A stretch of DNA of 64,000 nucleotides from Rhizaria sp. SCN 62-66. Taxonomy: Eukaryota; Rhizaria, unplaced. The stretch's first letter is position 1, and every line of letters begins with the position of its first letter. Shown here one piece after another: positions 11,801 to 21,953 of this stretch. Location of the stretch: contig MEDY01000006.1 of NCBI GenBank assembly GCA_001724265.1, positions 1-64,000 on the forward strand. Direction: 5' to 3'. A program made the position numbers and the translations under genes. Below the pieces are notes generated by a model. That model was not told the origin of the DNA and ran no database searches. It worked only from the letters and a program-made list of their open reading frames with translations.

Positions 11801-12089
11801 GGGACGGCTGGTGTGCATGAGATGCAGATGCAGCGGCAGCAGGAGCTACGGCAAGACGGTCGGCCTCAGAGGTCCCCGTGCGCGCGGTTGCGGGCTGCTC
11901 CGAGACGAACGGGTCATCCGCACCGGCGTCGGCGTCGAATGCGAGCGGGCGCGGGAAAGCGACCTGGACCTGGTCCTCCTGGTCCTGCTCCTGCGGTTGG
12001 GGGTCGTGGTGGGGGTGGGCGGCGGCGCCGTCACCTGCGCTCGCGCCGGTGAGCGCGGACGGCCGAGCGGCTTCCGCACTGACAGACAT
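8817..12089 (-). CDS. Q/N-rich coiled-coil protein containing an in-frame TAG
   Basis: Two open segments in the same frame, 12089-9540 and 9536-8817, are separated only by a TAG at 9537-9539. Read through, they make 1090 residues with the TAG at codon 851, ending in TGA. The middle (about residues 420-650; genomic about 10830-10140) is a strongly charged continuous coiled coil rich in Glu, Lys, Arg, Leu and Ala, and is the only part likely to be conserved; I believe similar coiled coils occur in other ciliated protists but cannot name a family. The flanks are disordered Ser/Asn/Ala/Gln-rich sequence. The TAG sits in Q-P-Q-Q-L-*-S-D-Q-Q-Q-Q, a glutamine tract of CAG codons, and the downstream part has the same composition. 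If TAG were a stop, the protein would be 850 residues and 8817-9536 would be an unexplained open frame. Divergent from the cyclin. Confidence 0.75.
9300..9345. repeat. CAG/CTG repeat coding polyglutamine
   Basis: Run of CTG and TTG on the + strand (CAG/CAA on the coding strand) encoding about nine Gln in the coiled-coil protein, downstream of its TAG. Confidence 0.8.
9537..9539 (-). other. In-frame TAG codon, candidate sense codon 1
   Basis: Context on the minus strand is CAG CAG CTG TAG AGC GAT CAG CAG. It is one transition from CAG (Gln). There is no polypyrimidine tract, no nearby GTACG donor, and no drop in GC that would mark an intron or UTR. Confidence 0.65.
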
Positions 12090-12736
12090 GCGCTACAAAG
12101 AGAAGAGGGTGCAAGCAAATAAGAGGGGGTGGCAGTTAGAAAGACGTCTTGTGGCGCTCTGGGGGTGATTGATAGGAAGGCAGGCGAAGTGGCGATACAG
12201 TCGCAAGATGGGGCAAAAGCCATGCGTATATAGCCGGCCATTTGGTACCAGCGCGATAGCTAAAGTCATGAATAGATCGACCATGCGCTTGATACCACGA
12301 TATTTAAAGGATATATCCCAGCAACGTTGGATAGACCGAGTTATCTCGCCTGCCAGCACCGCCGCCGGTTACTTTACCTTCTGCCGGCTTGCCTTCGGTC
12401 GGTCAACGTCGGTCAGTCGGTTACCAAACACTGCAGCGGACCACGGTCACCTTGTGGGTTGAGAGCCGTTGGGATCGGGGAGCAGAGGAGGCACATTGCC
12501 GTTTTTGCAAAACCACTGAATACTCCGTGTATGCACCGTGTTGTCTTAACTCACTTGCATATTTCAATTTAACCGTACATTTGGTATTTCAATAACGAAA
12601 GATATTTGCATATAGTGCTTACTTACCGACATTTTTTCATGTATTCATTAGGTCAGGTTTCACAGGTTTCCTCGTCATCCACAACGTTTCGTCGTTCGAG
12701 CTGCTGCACCTTGGTGTCTCAACCAGTGCTTCCCAA
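12090..12736. promoter_or_regulatory. Divergent promoter region, coiled-coil gene / cyclin
   Basis: Spacer of 647 bp between outward-facing ATGs. Holds the MSA-like element listed separately and AT-rich DNA at 12520-12650 just upstream of the cyclin. No gene seen. Confidence 0.5.
12464..12473 (-). promoter_or_regulatory. MSA-like (Myb3R) element upstream of cyclin
   Basis: The minus strand reads CCCAACGGCT, an exact fit to the plant M-phase-specific activator consensus YCYAACGGYY bound by three-repeat Myb proteins. It lies about 265 bp upstream of the cyclin ATG. CCACGGTCAC lies just upstream at 12441-12450. The match is seen; the function is inferred. Confidence 0.35.
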
Positions 12737-14780
12737 ATGTTCGCCCGTGACTCCTCCATTACTGCTTACCATGGCTACCATGACGAGAACTCTGCCCTCC
12801 CGCAGCGCTCCGTCGCAGCGACCAAGCCCGTCCCCGCCACCTCCTCTGCTGCGATGCAGAGCACCAAGGCTGGTTTCGCTCCTGCCCACGCCGAACCCCG
12901 CGCCTCGCTCGCTGCTTCGGCCTTCAAGCCGGTTTCCAACGCGCCTGCTGCGGGCCGCTCAAGCGCTGCCTTGCTGAGCATCAAGCCCCCCGTCGTGGCG
13001 GCCTCGATCAGTCCCCCCATCTCGTCTGCCGCTGCCACTGCCAGTGACTCCTGCTCCGACTCCGCCACCGCTGCCGCCGCGTCGTCAGTCGAGGACGTCT
13101 TCTGCGCCGCCGTGGCCACCGCGACGGCCGAGCGCGGTGTGATCTCCTTGCTCTCGCTGTACGACGCCGCCGTGGCCGTGGACCCCGCGTCGATCCTGCC
13201 CTCGGCCGCCGCCCCCTCCGCGCCCGGCGCCGCGCCGCTGCTCTCCGCGCGCGCCGCCGGCGTCCCCGCGCTCGCGCACTCTCTGTCGCTCTCCTCCGCC
13301 AAGCGCGCCGCCGCATCTGCCGGCAGCAGTGCCGCAGCCACGGCCGATTTTGCCGATGCGACGCTGCAGTCTCAGTTCGCCACCCTCCGCAGCCACGTAC
13401 TCGCCGCGCCCCACGCCGCGCGCTTCGAGCCCGCGGTCGCGGCCGCCCCCGCCGCCGCCCCCGCCTCGCTCCCGGCCTCCGAGGCCGCCCCGCGCCCCGG
13501 CGTGCACACCCGTAGCAGCAGCGGCCTCATCAGTGTGAGCGCGTCCCCCGCGAGCGCGTCGACCACAGGCGCCGGCGCCGACGCCGTGGCCTCGAACCCC
13601 CTCTGTGCCGCCGCGCGCGCAGTGACGCTGGCGTCGGCGCTGTCTGAGCTGGACCAGTTGCACGCCAACGCGGGTCGCCACAGCCTCGACGCGGCCTACT
13701 TTACGCGCCAGCCGCTCGTCACGGACTCGATGCGAGAGATCCTGCTTGACTGGCTCGTCGATGTCCACCTTAAGTTCAAGATGAACCCTCTCACTTTCCA
13801 CATCGCCGCCGCGCTGCTGGACCGCTTCCTCTCTACCGCGCCCGTCGCCGTGTCGTCGGATGAGCTCCAGCTTGTCGGCTGCGCGTGCCTCTGCGTCGCC
13901 GGCAAGTACGAAGAGGTCCGCGCGCCCGTGCTGCGCGACTACCGCTGGGTCACCGACTACTCCTTCACTAAGAAGGAGCTCCAGGACATGGAGGCTCGCG
14001 TTCTCGCCACATTGTCCTTTGACCTGGGCTCCACGCCCACCGTGCTCGCCTACTGCAACCAGTACCTCCGCATCTACGAATGCACGACACAAAACGACCT
14101 GGCGCAGACCCTCGCCGCCGCCTCTGGCGCTACTGTCCCTAACTCAAACGCCGACAACGTCAACAACAGTAGCAGCTCCGCGTCGCTCGAGCGCCTCCGC
14201 GCCGACCGTCTTCGCCGCTCCGTCGAGTACGTCAGCGAGTGTCTGATCCAGACCGTGTCGCACCTTACCTTCCCGCCGCACCTCATCGCCGCCGCGGCCG
14301 TGTCGCTGGCGCTCGACATGAACCGCCACGAGCACGCGCAGTCGTGGACGCTCGCTCTCAGCGTCCTCACGGGCGTCTCCGTTGCCGCCGCCGCGCCCGC
14401 AGTGGCTTTCGCGCGCGCCTGGCTCGCCCGCATGACGCACAGCCGCAAGCTCACAGCCACCCGCGACAAGTACGCGGCCCCGGCGTTCCTCTCAGTTGCG
14501 CGCCTAACGCCCACGACGGACGCGACCTTTGCTATTGCCACCGCCAAGGCGCTGCAGACGGCGCTGGCCGTCATGGGCGTCACCACCGTTGCCGCCGCGC
14601 TTGCGGGCTCGCTCCGCGCCGGCGCCGTCGCCGCTGTGGCCGTCACCGCGGGGCGCGCGGTCGCTGCGGGCCACGGCGCGCGTTGCGGCGGCAAAGAGTA
14701 CCGCGCGCGCCTGTGTCTCGCGCCGGCCGCGGCCTACGCAGTCGACGCGCCCGCGCAGATGCGCTCGCCAATCGGCCGCG

Positions 14781-14811
<31 letters not shown>

Positions 14812-15331
14812 TGCTGCTGGGCGGCCGCGGTCCCCCGCGCCCTCGGCCGCGGGCGGGTCGAACCGCCGGTTCAAGCCCGCCGCGGGCTACGGCGCCGTGG
14901 CCTCCGACGACGACGACGACTGCGACGGCGGCAACAACAGCGGCAAGGGCAGCGCCAAGCCCCGCGGCTGGCGCCAGGAGGCCGAGGAAGACGCCGACGT
15001 GCTACTGCACCCCCCGGCCCGCGCCGCGCAGCCCCACGTCTCCGGCGCCGGCGTGACCGTGGGCTCCGGGCTGGTCTGCCGGCCGGCGCTGACTGTGGTC
15101 GCGTGGGTCACCGAGGACGCGCTGCTCTCCCTGCCCCGCGGGCTCGGCGGCGGCGCGCTCGACGCGTTTGCGGCCGCCGGGCCCGCCGCGACCAACGGCA
15201 GCGGCAAGGCGGCGGCGGCGGCGGCGAGTGCGCCGGGCAAGAGCGGCAAGGCGGGCGCTGCGGCGGGCGCGATTGCTGGCAACGGGAAGAAGGACGGCAA
15301 GAGAGGCGAGAAGTCGTGTGTTGTTATGTAA
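12737..15331 (+). CDS. A/B-type cyclin with C-terminal CaaX box
   Basis: Regulatory subunit of a cyclin-dependent kinase. Single exon, 864 residues, stop TAA. The N-terminal cyclin box spans about residues 290-435 and includes M-R-E-I-L-L-D-W-L-V-D-V-H near residue 331, close to the A/B-cyclin signature, then L-L-D-R-F-L-S and A-G-K-Y-E-E. The C-terminal cyclin fold follows to about residue 580. The first 280 residues are Ala/Ser-rich, and I see no clear R-x-x-L destruction box there. After the cyclin fold comes a roughly 280-residue Ala/Gly-rich extension ending in a basic stretch and C-V-V-M (Cys at 15317-15319), which fits a CaaX prenylation site. A-type versus B-type is not resolved. The CDK at 19540 is a plausible partner. 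Confidence 0.87.
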
Positions 15332-16200
15332 ACAACGACGTCATGCAGTATGATACTAGTCTAGTATAAACACATCATGCGACGATGGCACGATGAATCG
15401 AGTGCTTTGAGTGGTTGCGTCCAGTGTACAATGTGCGAGGTGGTGGTGTGTGTTAATGACAGTGAAGAGTGTAAAGCTGACTTGGTTTTGTGCGTGTGGG
15501 ATACTCAGTGCGTTTGGACTGGCTGTGGAAGCGACCGAAATGCGCTGCAGAGAGAGGAAACCAACAGCATGCTGTCAAGAAATTTGTGTTTAAAGTGTTT
15601 AATCTGTCTGTTTATAGTCCGTTTTTAACAAGTTGCAAAGAGCCTTTGATTTGCTCTTACACAGAAAATAATTTTCCTGAGATTCAGGCTTAAAGAAATA
15701 CAAAATATGAACATTCAACGTAGATAATCCGAATAACAATGAACTATTAAGTTATACTTGTGAACTTTCATCTGCATTTTCTGAAACTACTTGTTTTTGC
15801 GGTTCAGTTATGGATAGTTGAACATGATTTTTATTGATATGACGGGAAAAACGTATATTTCCACTGAACTTATGTGCCTGATGTTAAAATCAAAATATTT
15901 AAATATAAAAATTAGTTCATGTCTAGAGTTTAAAATTTAGTTGCAATCAGGGTGATGTCGTCGAGAAAATCTTGTTTATATTGATTTTAAGACAAATTTT
16001 AAGTGAGAGACATGATGGAACATCAAGCGAGTCTTTGTATTTCTCTTAATTATCGCATGATATTAATAAAAAAACTGTTTCGCATGGAAACACCAGAGTA
16101 AATAATATTATCAATAAATAACCTTGTTCTCTATGATGTGAAAGTTGACGTCTCACACATTATAACAAGGCGCGTTTACGCTATCTGAAGTCGTAATCAC
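15332..16200. other. Convergent AT-rich intergenic region, cyclin / MnmG
   Basis: Strongly AT-rich from about 15590 to 16190, with many A and T runs. Contains the 3' UTRs of both flanking genes. I find no reading frame with coding character and no tRNA-like arms. Confidence 0.5.
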
Positions 16201-19143
16201 TTAGGCGCTCGTACTAACCTTGTTCACACCTTCGTTTGCACTTGCACTGAGATCAGGAACAACTTCGACCGGAGCGGTCGCAGCAGCGAGCTTTTTGGCC
16301 TCTTCCTTCTTGGCCTTGAAGAACGCCACCTTCTCCTGCTCCTTGGCCTTTTCCTCCGCGGCCTCGACGCTGTTCTTGCGCGCCCGGCGGATCCACTGCA
16401 GCAGCGATAGCACGCCCGACGGCGTCACGCCGGGGATCGCGGCCGCCTCACCGATCGTCGCAGGGCGGCGCGTGGCCAACTTCTCCCGCTCCTCGTTCGA
16501 CAGCGAAGCCACGTCCGCGTAGTCCATATCACGGGGCACGTGGACGACGTGGTCGACACGCATGCGCTTCACCTCAGCGATCTGCCGCTTGATCGCGGGG
16601 CTGTAGCTCGCCTCGACCTCGACCTGGTACTGCACGTCCTTGGGCACACCGGCGAGGACTTCGGCAGGCAGCGCGGCGGCGACCGAATCCCAGCCGACCT
16701 GCCCGCTGGCCAGGACGTCGATCGCGGACCGGCGCACGCTGTCGGTGACGACCAGTCCCGTCGCAGTCTGCCACTGCGCGCCCGTGAGCGTGAAGCCGGC
16801 CAGTGCGTCATGCGTCTTGGCCACAAGCTCGCGCTTTTTCAGGAACCGTCCCAGGCGCTCTGGCGTGACGAGACCGGCGCGTGTGTGGGCCTTGGCGGTG
16901 AGCCGCATGTCCGCGTTGTCGGCGCGCAGCAGCAGGCGGTACTCGCAGCGCGCCGTGAACATGCGGTACGGCTCCTTGGTGCCGAGCGTGGTAAGATCGT
17001 TGATCATCACGCCGGTGTAACCGTCCGCGCGGTCCAGCGTGAAGGGCGTGTAGCCGACGTTGTTGAGCGCGCGCGATGGCAGACACGGGTCCTCGCGCCC
17101 GCTGACGCTGCGCCGGCCCGTCCGCTCCTCGCACCAGGGCCCCGCGTTGACTGGCAGCCGCGGGACTGGGACACCGGCCTCGCGCGCGGCGCGGGCGCTG
17201 AGGCCGGCGTTGGCGCCGGCAATAACGCCCTGCGCACCGGCCTCCTCGTAGCCCGTGGTGCCGTTGATCTGGCCCGCCATGAAGAGCCCGCGCACGCGGC
17301 GCGACTCAAGCGCGGGCGTCATCTGCCGCGGGTCGATGTAGTCGTACTCGACGGCGTAACCGGGGCGGATCATCGCGACCTTCTCGAGGCCGGGGATCGT
17401 GCGCAGGATCTCCTCCTGCTCGCGCGGCGGGAACGCCGTGTTGATGCCCTGCGGGTACACCGTGTGGTCTGTGAAGCCCTCGGGCTCGAGCCACACGCGG
17501 TGCATGTCGCGGTCCGGGAAGCGCCGCACCTTGCCCTCGAGCGAAACGCAGTAGCGCGGGCCGCGGCCCTTGCCTTCGTTGCCCTCAAAGGACGGCAGCA
17601 AGTGCATGTAGTCGCGGCACTTGGCGTGAGTCGCGGCGACCGTCGCCGTGATGTGCGTAGCCATGAGCCGCGGCAGCAGCTCCGGCTTGACCGAGTCGTG
17701 CATGTATGAAAACGGCTCGGGCGGGTTGTCGCCCCACTCCTCCTGCAGGCCAGTGTAGTTGATCGTGCGCGCGTCGAGACGGGGCGGAGTGCCCGTGGTC
17801 ATGCGTCCCAGTCGCATCCCCGCCCGCTCCATAGTAAGCGCGAGCCCCACGGCAGCCCTGTCGCCGAAGCGGCCGCCCAGCACGCGCGTGTGCGGCCCCA
17901 CGTGCAACACGGCGCGCAGAAACGTCCCCGTGGTGAGGATGAGGTGGTGGCAAGCGATCACCGCGCCGCACGCCGTGCGCACGCCCGCAATGGTGGGCTT
18001 GGGCCGGCCCGCGGCCTCGTCGTCGCGCAACCGCGCCAGCCAGGCGTCGTCGAGCGCGGGGTCGCCGGTGAGCTGGAAGCGCGACGGCACGCGCGCGGCC
18101 TCCTCGGCGCTGGGCAGGTCGTTCATCAGCACGTCCTCGACGCTGGCCTCAATGACCGTGAGGTTCGGCGTGGCGAGCATCTCACGCTGCATCGCCGCCG
18201 CGTAGAGCCCGCGGTCGATCTGCGCGCGCGGGCCGTGCACCGCGGGCCCGCGAGAGCGGTTGAGCATCTTGTACTGGAGCCCGGACTCGTCGCAGAGGCG
18301 GCCCATGACGCCCTCCATGGCGTCGATCTCGCGGATCAGAGTGCCCTTGCCCACGCCGCCCATCGACGGGTTGCACGACATCGCGCCCACAGTCGCGAAC
18401 CGGTGCGTCACAAGCGCCGTGCGCGCGCCCGAGCGCGCGGCGGCCGCGGCGGCCTCGCAGCCGGCGTGTCCGCCGCCGACGACGATGACTTCGAAGCCCT
18501 CGGGAAAGCCGCCGGGGGGGATGGCGACCGACGGCGGGGCAGCGCCGGGGCCGGAGGCGGAAGAAATAACGCTGCCGTCGAGACCGACTGTGGGGAATGC
18601 GATATCAGGCGCAGAGGCGGAGGCCGTGACACTCGCACTGCTGGTGCTTGCTCTCGAGCCCGCGCTGCTGTCCGCATTGTTGCTGTTGCCGGGGAAGCAG
18701 GTGGCTGAGAAGTTAAAGATTGGCGCAGCTGTGCCGTCGTTCATCGTAGCATTAGCAGCGGCCGCAGCAGCCGCATTATCAGCCGCAGTCTTGATGGGGG
18801 CAGCGGTCGAAGCGAGCGAAGTGGCTCCCTCGGGAACGGAGGCCTCCAGGAAGGTGCGAGTCCAGGGGTCGAGGTTGGGGTCCTGCAGCGTAGCGATCAC
18901 GTCCTCCTTAGACTCGAGCGTGGTCTTCGGGCCCGCGGGGGTTGCAGCAGCAGCCGCAGCGACGGCGGGCGCAGGGACGGCGGCGGGCGCGGCCGGCTCA
19001 GGCACATTGGAGGAGTTCGAGACGGACTGCGAAGGCCAGCGAGGGGCGTTGTAAGGCAGGGCCGGGCCTTGCAGGGAGCGTGTAAGAAAAGCCGCGCGGG
19101 AAGCCGCACGGGCGACGCCCGGAATGCGGCTTGCCAACGACAT
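16201..19143 (-). CDS. MTO1: Mitochondrial tRNA uridine-5-carboxymethylaminomethyl enzyme MnmG/MTO1
   Basis: FAD-dependent enzyme that with the GTPase MnmE (GTPBP3) modifies the wobble uridine of mitochondrial tRNAs. Single exon, 980 residues, stop TAA. The first about 30 residues ([16 protein letters not shown]) are Arg/Ala/Ser-rich without acidic residues, a typical mitochondrial presequence. A roughly 185-residue Ala-rich spacer follows. The catalytic region starts near residue 215 with the FAD motif [12 protein letters not shown], then [11 protein letters not shown] and the MnmG hallmarks G-T-P-P-R-L and [11 protein letters not shown]. The MnmE/tRNA-binding C-terminal domain is present (I-P-G-V-T-P-S-G). 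Bacterial MnmG is about 630 residues; the excess is the N-terminal extension and a Lys/Glu-rich tail. Divergent from the CDK. Confidence 0.95.
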   Translation of the reverse strand: MSLASRIPGVARAASRAAFLTRSLQGPALPYNAPRWPSQSVSNSSNVPEPAAPAAVPAPAVAAAAAATPAGPKTTLESKEDVIATLQDPNLDPWTRTFLEASVPEGATSLASTAAPIKTAADNAAAAAAANATMNDGTAAPIFNFSATCFPGNSNNADSSAGSRASTSSASVTASASAPDIAFPTVGLDGSVISSASGPGAAPPSVAIPPGGFPEGFEVIVVGGGHAGCEAAAAAARSGARTALVTHRFATVGAMSCNPSMGGVGKGTLIREIDAMEGVMGRLCDESGLQYKMLNRSRGPAVHGPRAQIDRGLYAAAMQREMLATPNLTVIEASVEDVLMNDLPSAEEAARVPSRFQLTGDPALDDAWLARLRDDEAAGRPKPTIAGVRTACGAVIACHHLILTTGTFLRAVLHVGPHTRVLGGRFGDRAAVGLALTMERAGMRLGRMTTGTPPRLDARTINYTGLQEEWGDNPPEPFSYMHDSVKPELLPRLMATHITATVAATHAKCRDYMHLLPSFEGNEGKGRGPRYCVSLEGKVRRFPDRDMHRVWLEPEGFTDHTVYPQGINTAFPPREQEEILRTIPGLEKVAMIRPGYAVEYDYIDPRQMTPALESRRVRGLFMAGQINGTTGYEEAGAQGVIAGANAGLSARAAREAGVPVPRLPVNAGPWCEERTGRRSVSGREDPCLPSRALNNVGYTPFTLDRADGYTGVMINDLTTLGTKEPYRMFTARCEYRLLLRADNADMRLTAKAHTRAGLVTPERLGRFLKKRELVAKTHDALAGFTLTGAQWQTATGLVVTDSVRRSAIDVLASGQVGWDSVAAALPAEVLAGVPKDVQYQVEVEASYSPAIKRQIAEVKRMRVDHVVHVPRDMDYADVASLSNEEREKLATRRPATIGEAAAIPGVTPSGVLSLLQWIRRARKNSVEAAEEKAKEQEKVAFFKAKKEEAKKLAAATAPVEVVPDLSASANEGVNKVSTSA

Positions 19144-19539
19144 GTGGCGCTAGGGACGCGATTTGCGAAGAAAGATAGCGGTGATTGAGAACAAGCGTGA
19201 ATCGGGGATGCGTGCAGAGGGGCATGTTCGATTTTTGAGCAAGTGGTTAAATGCGATATAGTTACAAAATACCGCGCTTTTTCAGAATATCACGTTTTTA
19301 ATTCCATATTACGACGAAAGTAGGCGACATGAACGCCCGAAAAACGTCCCCATTGACGTCCTCGGTCCGAGCTAGACGCTCAAGGGAGGCAGAGTGACTG
19401 TGGTCGGCCCACGGTCACTAGCCGTTGGAGGAGGGCCAGTGCGGTCTAGGACCGCCAGGCGGCCAGCGAGAGAGGAAAAAGTGAAGAGCCGTTTGTTGCG
19501 TTTGTGATAACTGCGTTCTTCCGCGAGACAATTGCAAGA
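19144..19539. promoter_or_regulatory. Divergent promoter region, MnmG / CDK
   Basis: Spacer of 396 bp between outward-facing ATGs. AT-rich at 19230-19310, and contains the MSA-like motif at 19420-19429. Confidence 0.5.
19420..19429 (-). promoter_or_regulatory. MSA-like (Myb3R) element upstream of CDK
   Basis: The minus strand reads TCCAACGGCT, an exact fit to YCYAACGGYY. It lies about 110 bp upstream of the CDK ATG, with CCACGGTCAC at 19409-19418 beside it. The same two motifs occur in the same order upstream of the cyclin. Functional role is inferred. Confidence 0.35.
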
Positions 19540-20999
19540 ATGAGTCAGAATCAAGACCCTTTGGCACGTTATACGCGCCTTAGCAAGCTTGGCGAGGGAA
19601 CTTATGGCGTTGTGTACAAGGCCCAAGATCTCGGTACGTCTCGTCCCTAGTGGCGCTCCCGGTCCACCATTTATTACCCTCTTTCTCACAGTGTATACAT
19701 CGGGTTTCGCGTATTAACCTCCATATTTTCAGATACATGCGTTTAAGTTATGGAAGAATCTGCGCGTGTTGCAGACTTTTGCGGCCGTTTTCATCCTCCT
19801 GATGGACTTGCCTCTCAGCTTACCCCAGCTAACCTTGCCCACCTCTCCCACCTCGTCCTCCTTTGTGCCCCTGTAGTGACCGGCGAGTTCGTCGCCATGA
19901 AGAAGATCCGCCTCGAGCACGAGGACGAGGGTGTCCCCAGCACTGCCATTCGTGAGATTTCCCTTCTCAAGGAGCTCCAGCACGCCAACATCGTCAGGTT
20001 CGTCCCTACGCCGTCACCCCAATGACTCTCCTCCGAGGCACTTGCATCACATTTTCACCCTCATTTGCTCACTTCTGACTCTTCCGCGTCTGTATAAACT
20101 TTGTACCGCATAGCCTCCGCGACGTTGTTCACCACGACGCCAAGCTCTACCTTGTCTTCGAGTTCCTTGACCAGGACTTGAAGAAGTACATGGACTTCGT
20201 CGGCAAGGCGCTCCCCCCTCTTCTCGTTAAGGTACGCATCTTAATCACCACTAATCTGATCTCAATCGCAAATATATTTTGCCACCACATAGTATTACAC
20301 GTGTTAACTCTATTATACTTGTTTTTGCTTTGATTCACCTCACAGTCGTACCTGCACCAGATGCTCAAAGGCCTCGCCTTCTGCCACGCCCACCGCGTCC
20401 TGCACCGCGACATCAAGCCGCAGAATCTGCTCATCGACCAGCGCGGCGCCCTCAAGCTCGCCGACTTCGGCCTGGCCCGCGCCTTCGGCGTCCCCGTCCG
20501 CACGTACACCCACGAGGTCGTGACGCTGTGGTACCGCGCCCCCGAGATCCTCCTAGGCGGCAAGCAGTACTCGACGCCCGTCGACGTGTGGTCCGTCGGC
20601 TGCGTCTTCGCCGAGATGGTCACGCGCACGCCGCTCTTCCCGGGCGACTCCGAGATTGACCAGCTCTACAAGACCTTCCAGATCCTCGGCACGCCCAACG
20701 AGTCGCTGTGGCCCGGCGTGTCGCAGCTGCCCGACTACAAGGCCACCTTCCCCAAGTGGGCCCCCAAGGACCTCGCGGCCTCCGTCCCCGGGCTCTGCGC
20801 CGACGGCCTCGACCTGCTGCGCCGCATGCTTGCGTACGAGCCCGCGCAGCGCATTTCGGCGCGCGAAGCGCTGAACCACCCGTATTTCAAGGAGCTCAAC
20901 CAGCACCGCGAGCAGCAGCAGCAGGCGCAGCAGGCGCAGATGCAGCAACAGCAGCAGCAGCAGCAGCAGGCGCAGCAGGTCCAGCAGGCCCAGCAGTAA
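19540..20999 (+). CDS. Cyclin-dependent kinase (CDK1/2 type) with polyQ tail
   Basis: Core cell-cycle Ser/Thr kinase. Four exons: 19540-19633, 19877-19997, 20114-20231 and 20346-20999, joined by introns of 243, 116 and 114 bp (donors GTACGT, GTTCGT, GTACGC). The join gives 328 residues, stop TAA. Hallmarks: [10 protein letters not shown] with the inhibitory Thr-Tyr pair, a P-S-T-A-I-R-E cyclin-binding helix (PSTAIRE class), [12 protein letters not shown]-loop threonine in [16 protein letters not shown] and the GDSEID segment. It follows human CDK2 almost without gaps, then adds a roughly 30-residue Gln-rich tail of CAG codons (20910-20996). CDK1 and CDK2 cannot be separated here. Confidence 0.96.
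20910..20996. repeat. CAG-rich repeat in CDK tail
   Basis: CAG/GCG/CAA codons forming a Gln-rich C-terminal tail on the CDK, right up to its TAA stop. Confidence 0.8.
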
Positions 21000-21953
21000 G
21001 CGACATGCAGGAAGAAGTTGACGGGGAACAACGAGTAACACACAATATAGGTCAAGAACGCGCTTGTAATTTGTAATGAACAACGCGCATGCGCAACAGT
21101 GACACTGTGGCACACATAAGTGCATGGTACTCATCAGCTCAGTGCATGGTACTCCTCAGTTCGAAAATCATTCCATCTTGGTTTTCAGCTGATGTTTTGC
21201 ATTTCTTGCAGTTTTTTTTTTTGTGTTGTGCCATGTTTGTTGTAAGCCTGTTTGATCCGGTCCAGATGATCCATGTGATCGTTAGTTTTGCTTATCCATA
21301 CTGAGCCTTTTGGCCCCCCCCCGCTGAGCATTGCCTTGCTTAGCTTTGCTTATATCAAGCTTCGTCAATCATACTAGTCTCGCGTTAGTATGTTCTAGTG
21401 TGTCTAGTGTTGATTTGAGACTCACCTCATTGCGTTGCCGTTTTCACACGAGCAACGCACGAGAGCGAGAGAGATATAGAGAGAGCCCATTAAGAGCCTC
21501 TCCGTTGTGCTCTGTAGCTGTATAGATGGCTTTAGTGACGTCTATCCGAGACAGAACCCCGCACAACAACAGTAACAACCAGTACGATTGGTGCACATGA
21601 TGCAACTGTGACACGCGCAGAATATATGCGGGTCCCCACAGTACTTGCTTTGCTTTTTGTTATTGTCTTGAGTATTACAATAGTTTTTAGCAGATTTTTG
21701 TGTCGTGCAGTAAAACAATTTCAGAATCAGAATAAAAAAACGTTTTAACAGCAATGAGTTGACAAAATAACTACGTGTATTCCTGATAATATTAACAAAC
21801 TAGAACAAGCTATATTCAAATATGGAGATGCTATACGGCCAGAGATAGCAAACCAAAAGCCAATGGCCCAATAAGAGCACATTTGCACCAACACGCGAAA
21901 ACACACCACTGATGATGAGCTCTTTGTTGAGTGGTTTAGTTTCTGCAATGCGC
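21000..21953. other. Convergent intergenic region, CDK / MPP10
   Basis: Mixed-composition spacer holding both 3' UTRs. Contains a T10 run near 21211, a C9 run near 21317 and a GA-rich stretch at about 21459-21487. No gene supported. Confidence 0.5.

Noticed and set aside
9536-12089. Long open frames on the opposite strand of GC-rich genes (for example 9513-11048 +, 2451-3530 -, 23280-24785 +).
   Set aside because: They mirror the true genes, where few AT-rich codons mean few stops. Their translations are Arg/Ala/Gly-biased and match no family, while the chosen strands encode recognisable proteins or continuous coiled coil.
19750-20025. Open frame spanning CDK intron 1 and exon 2, with its own ATG.
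   Set aside because: The conserved CDK N-terminus is on exon 1 (19540-19633) and joins perfectly at 19877; the intron part has no conserved residues.
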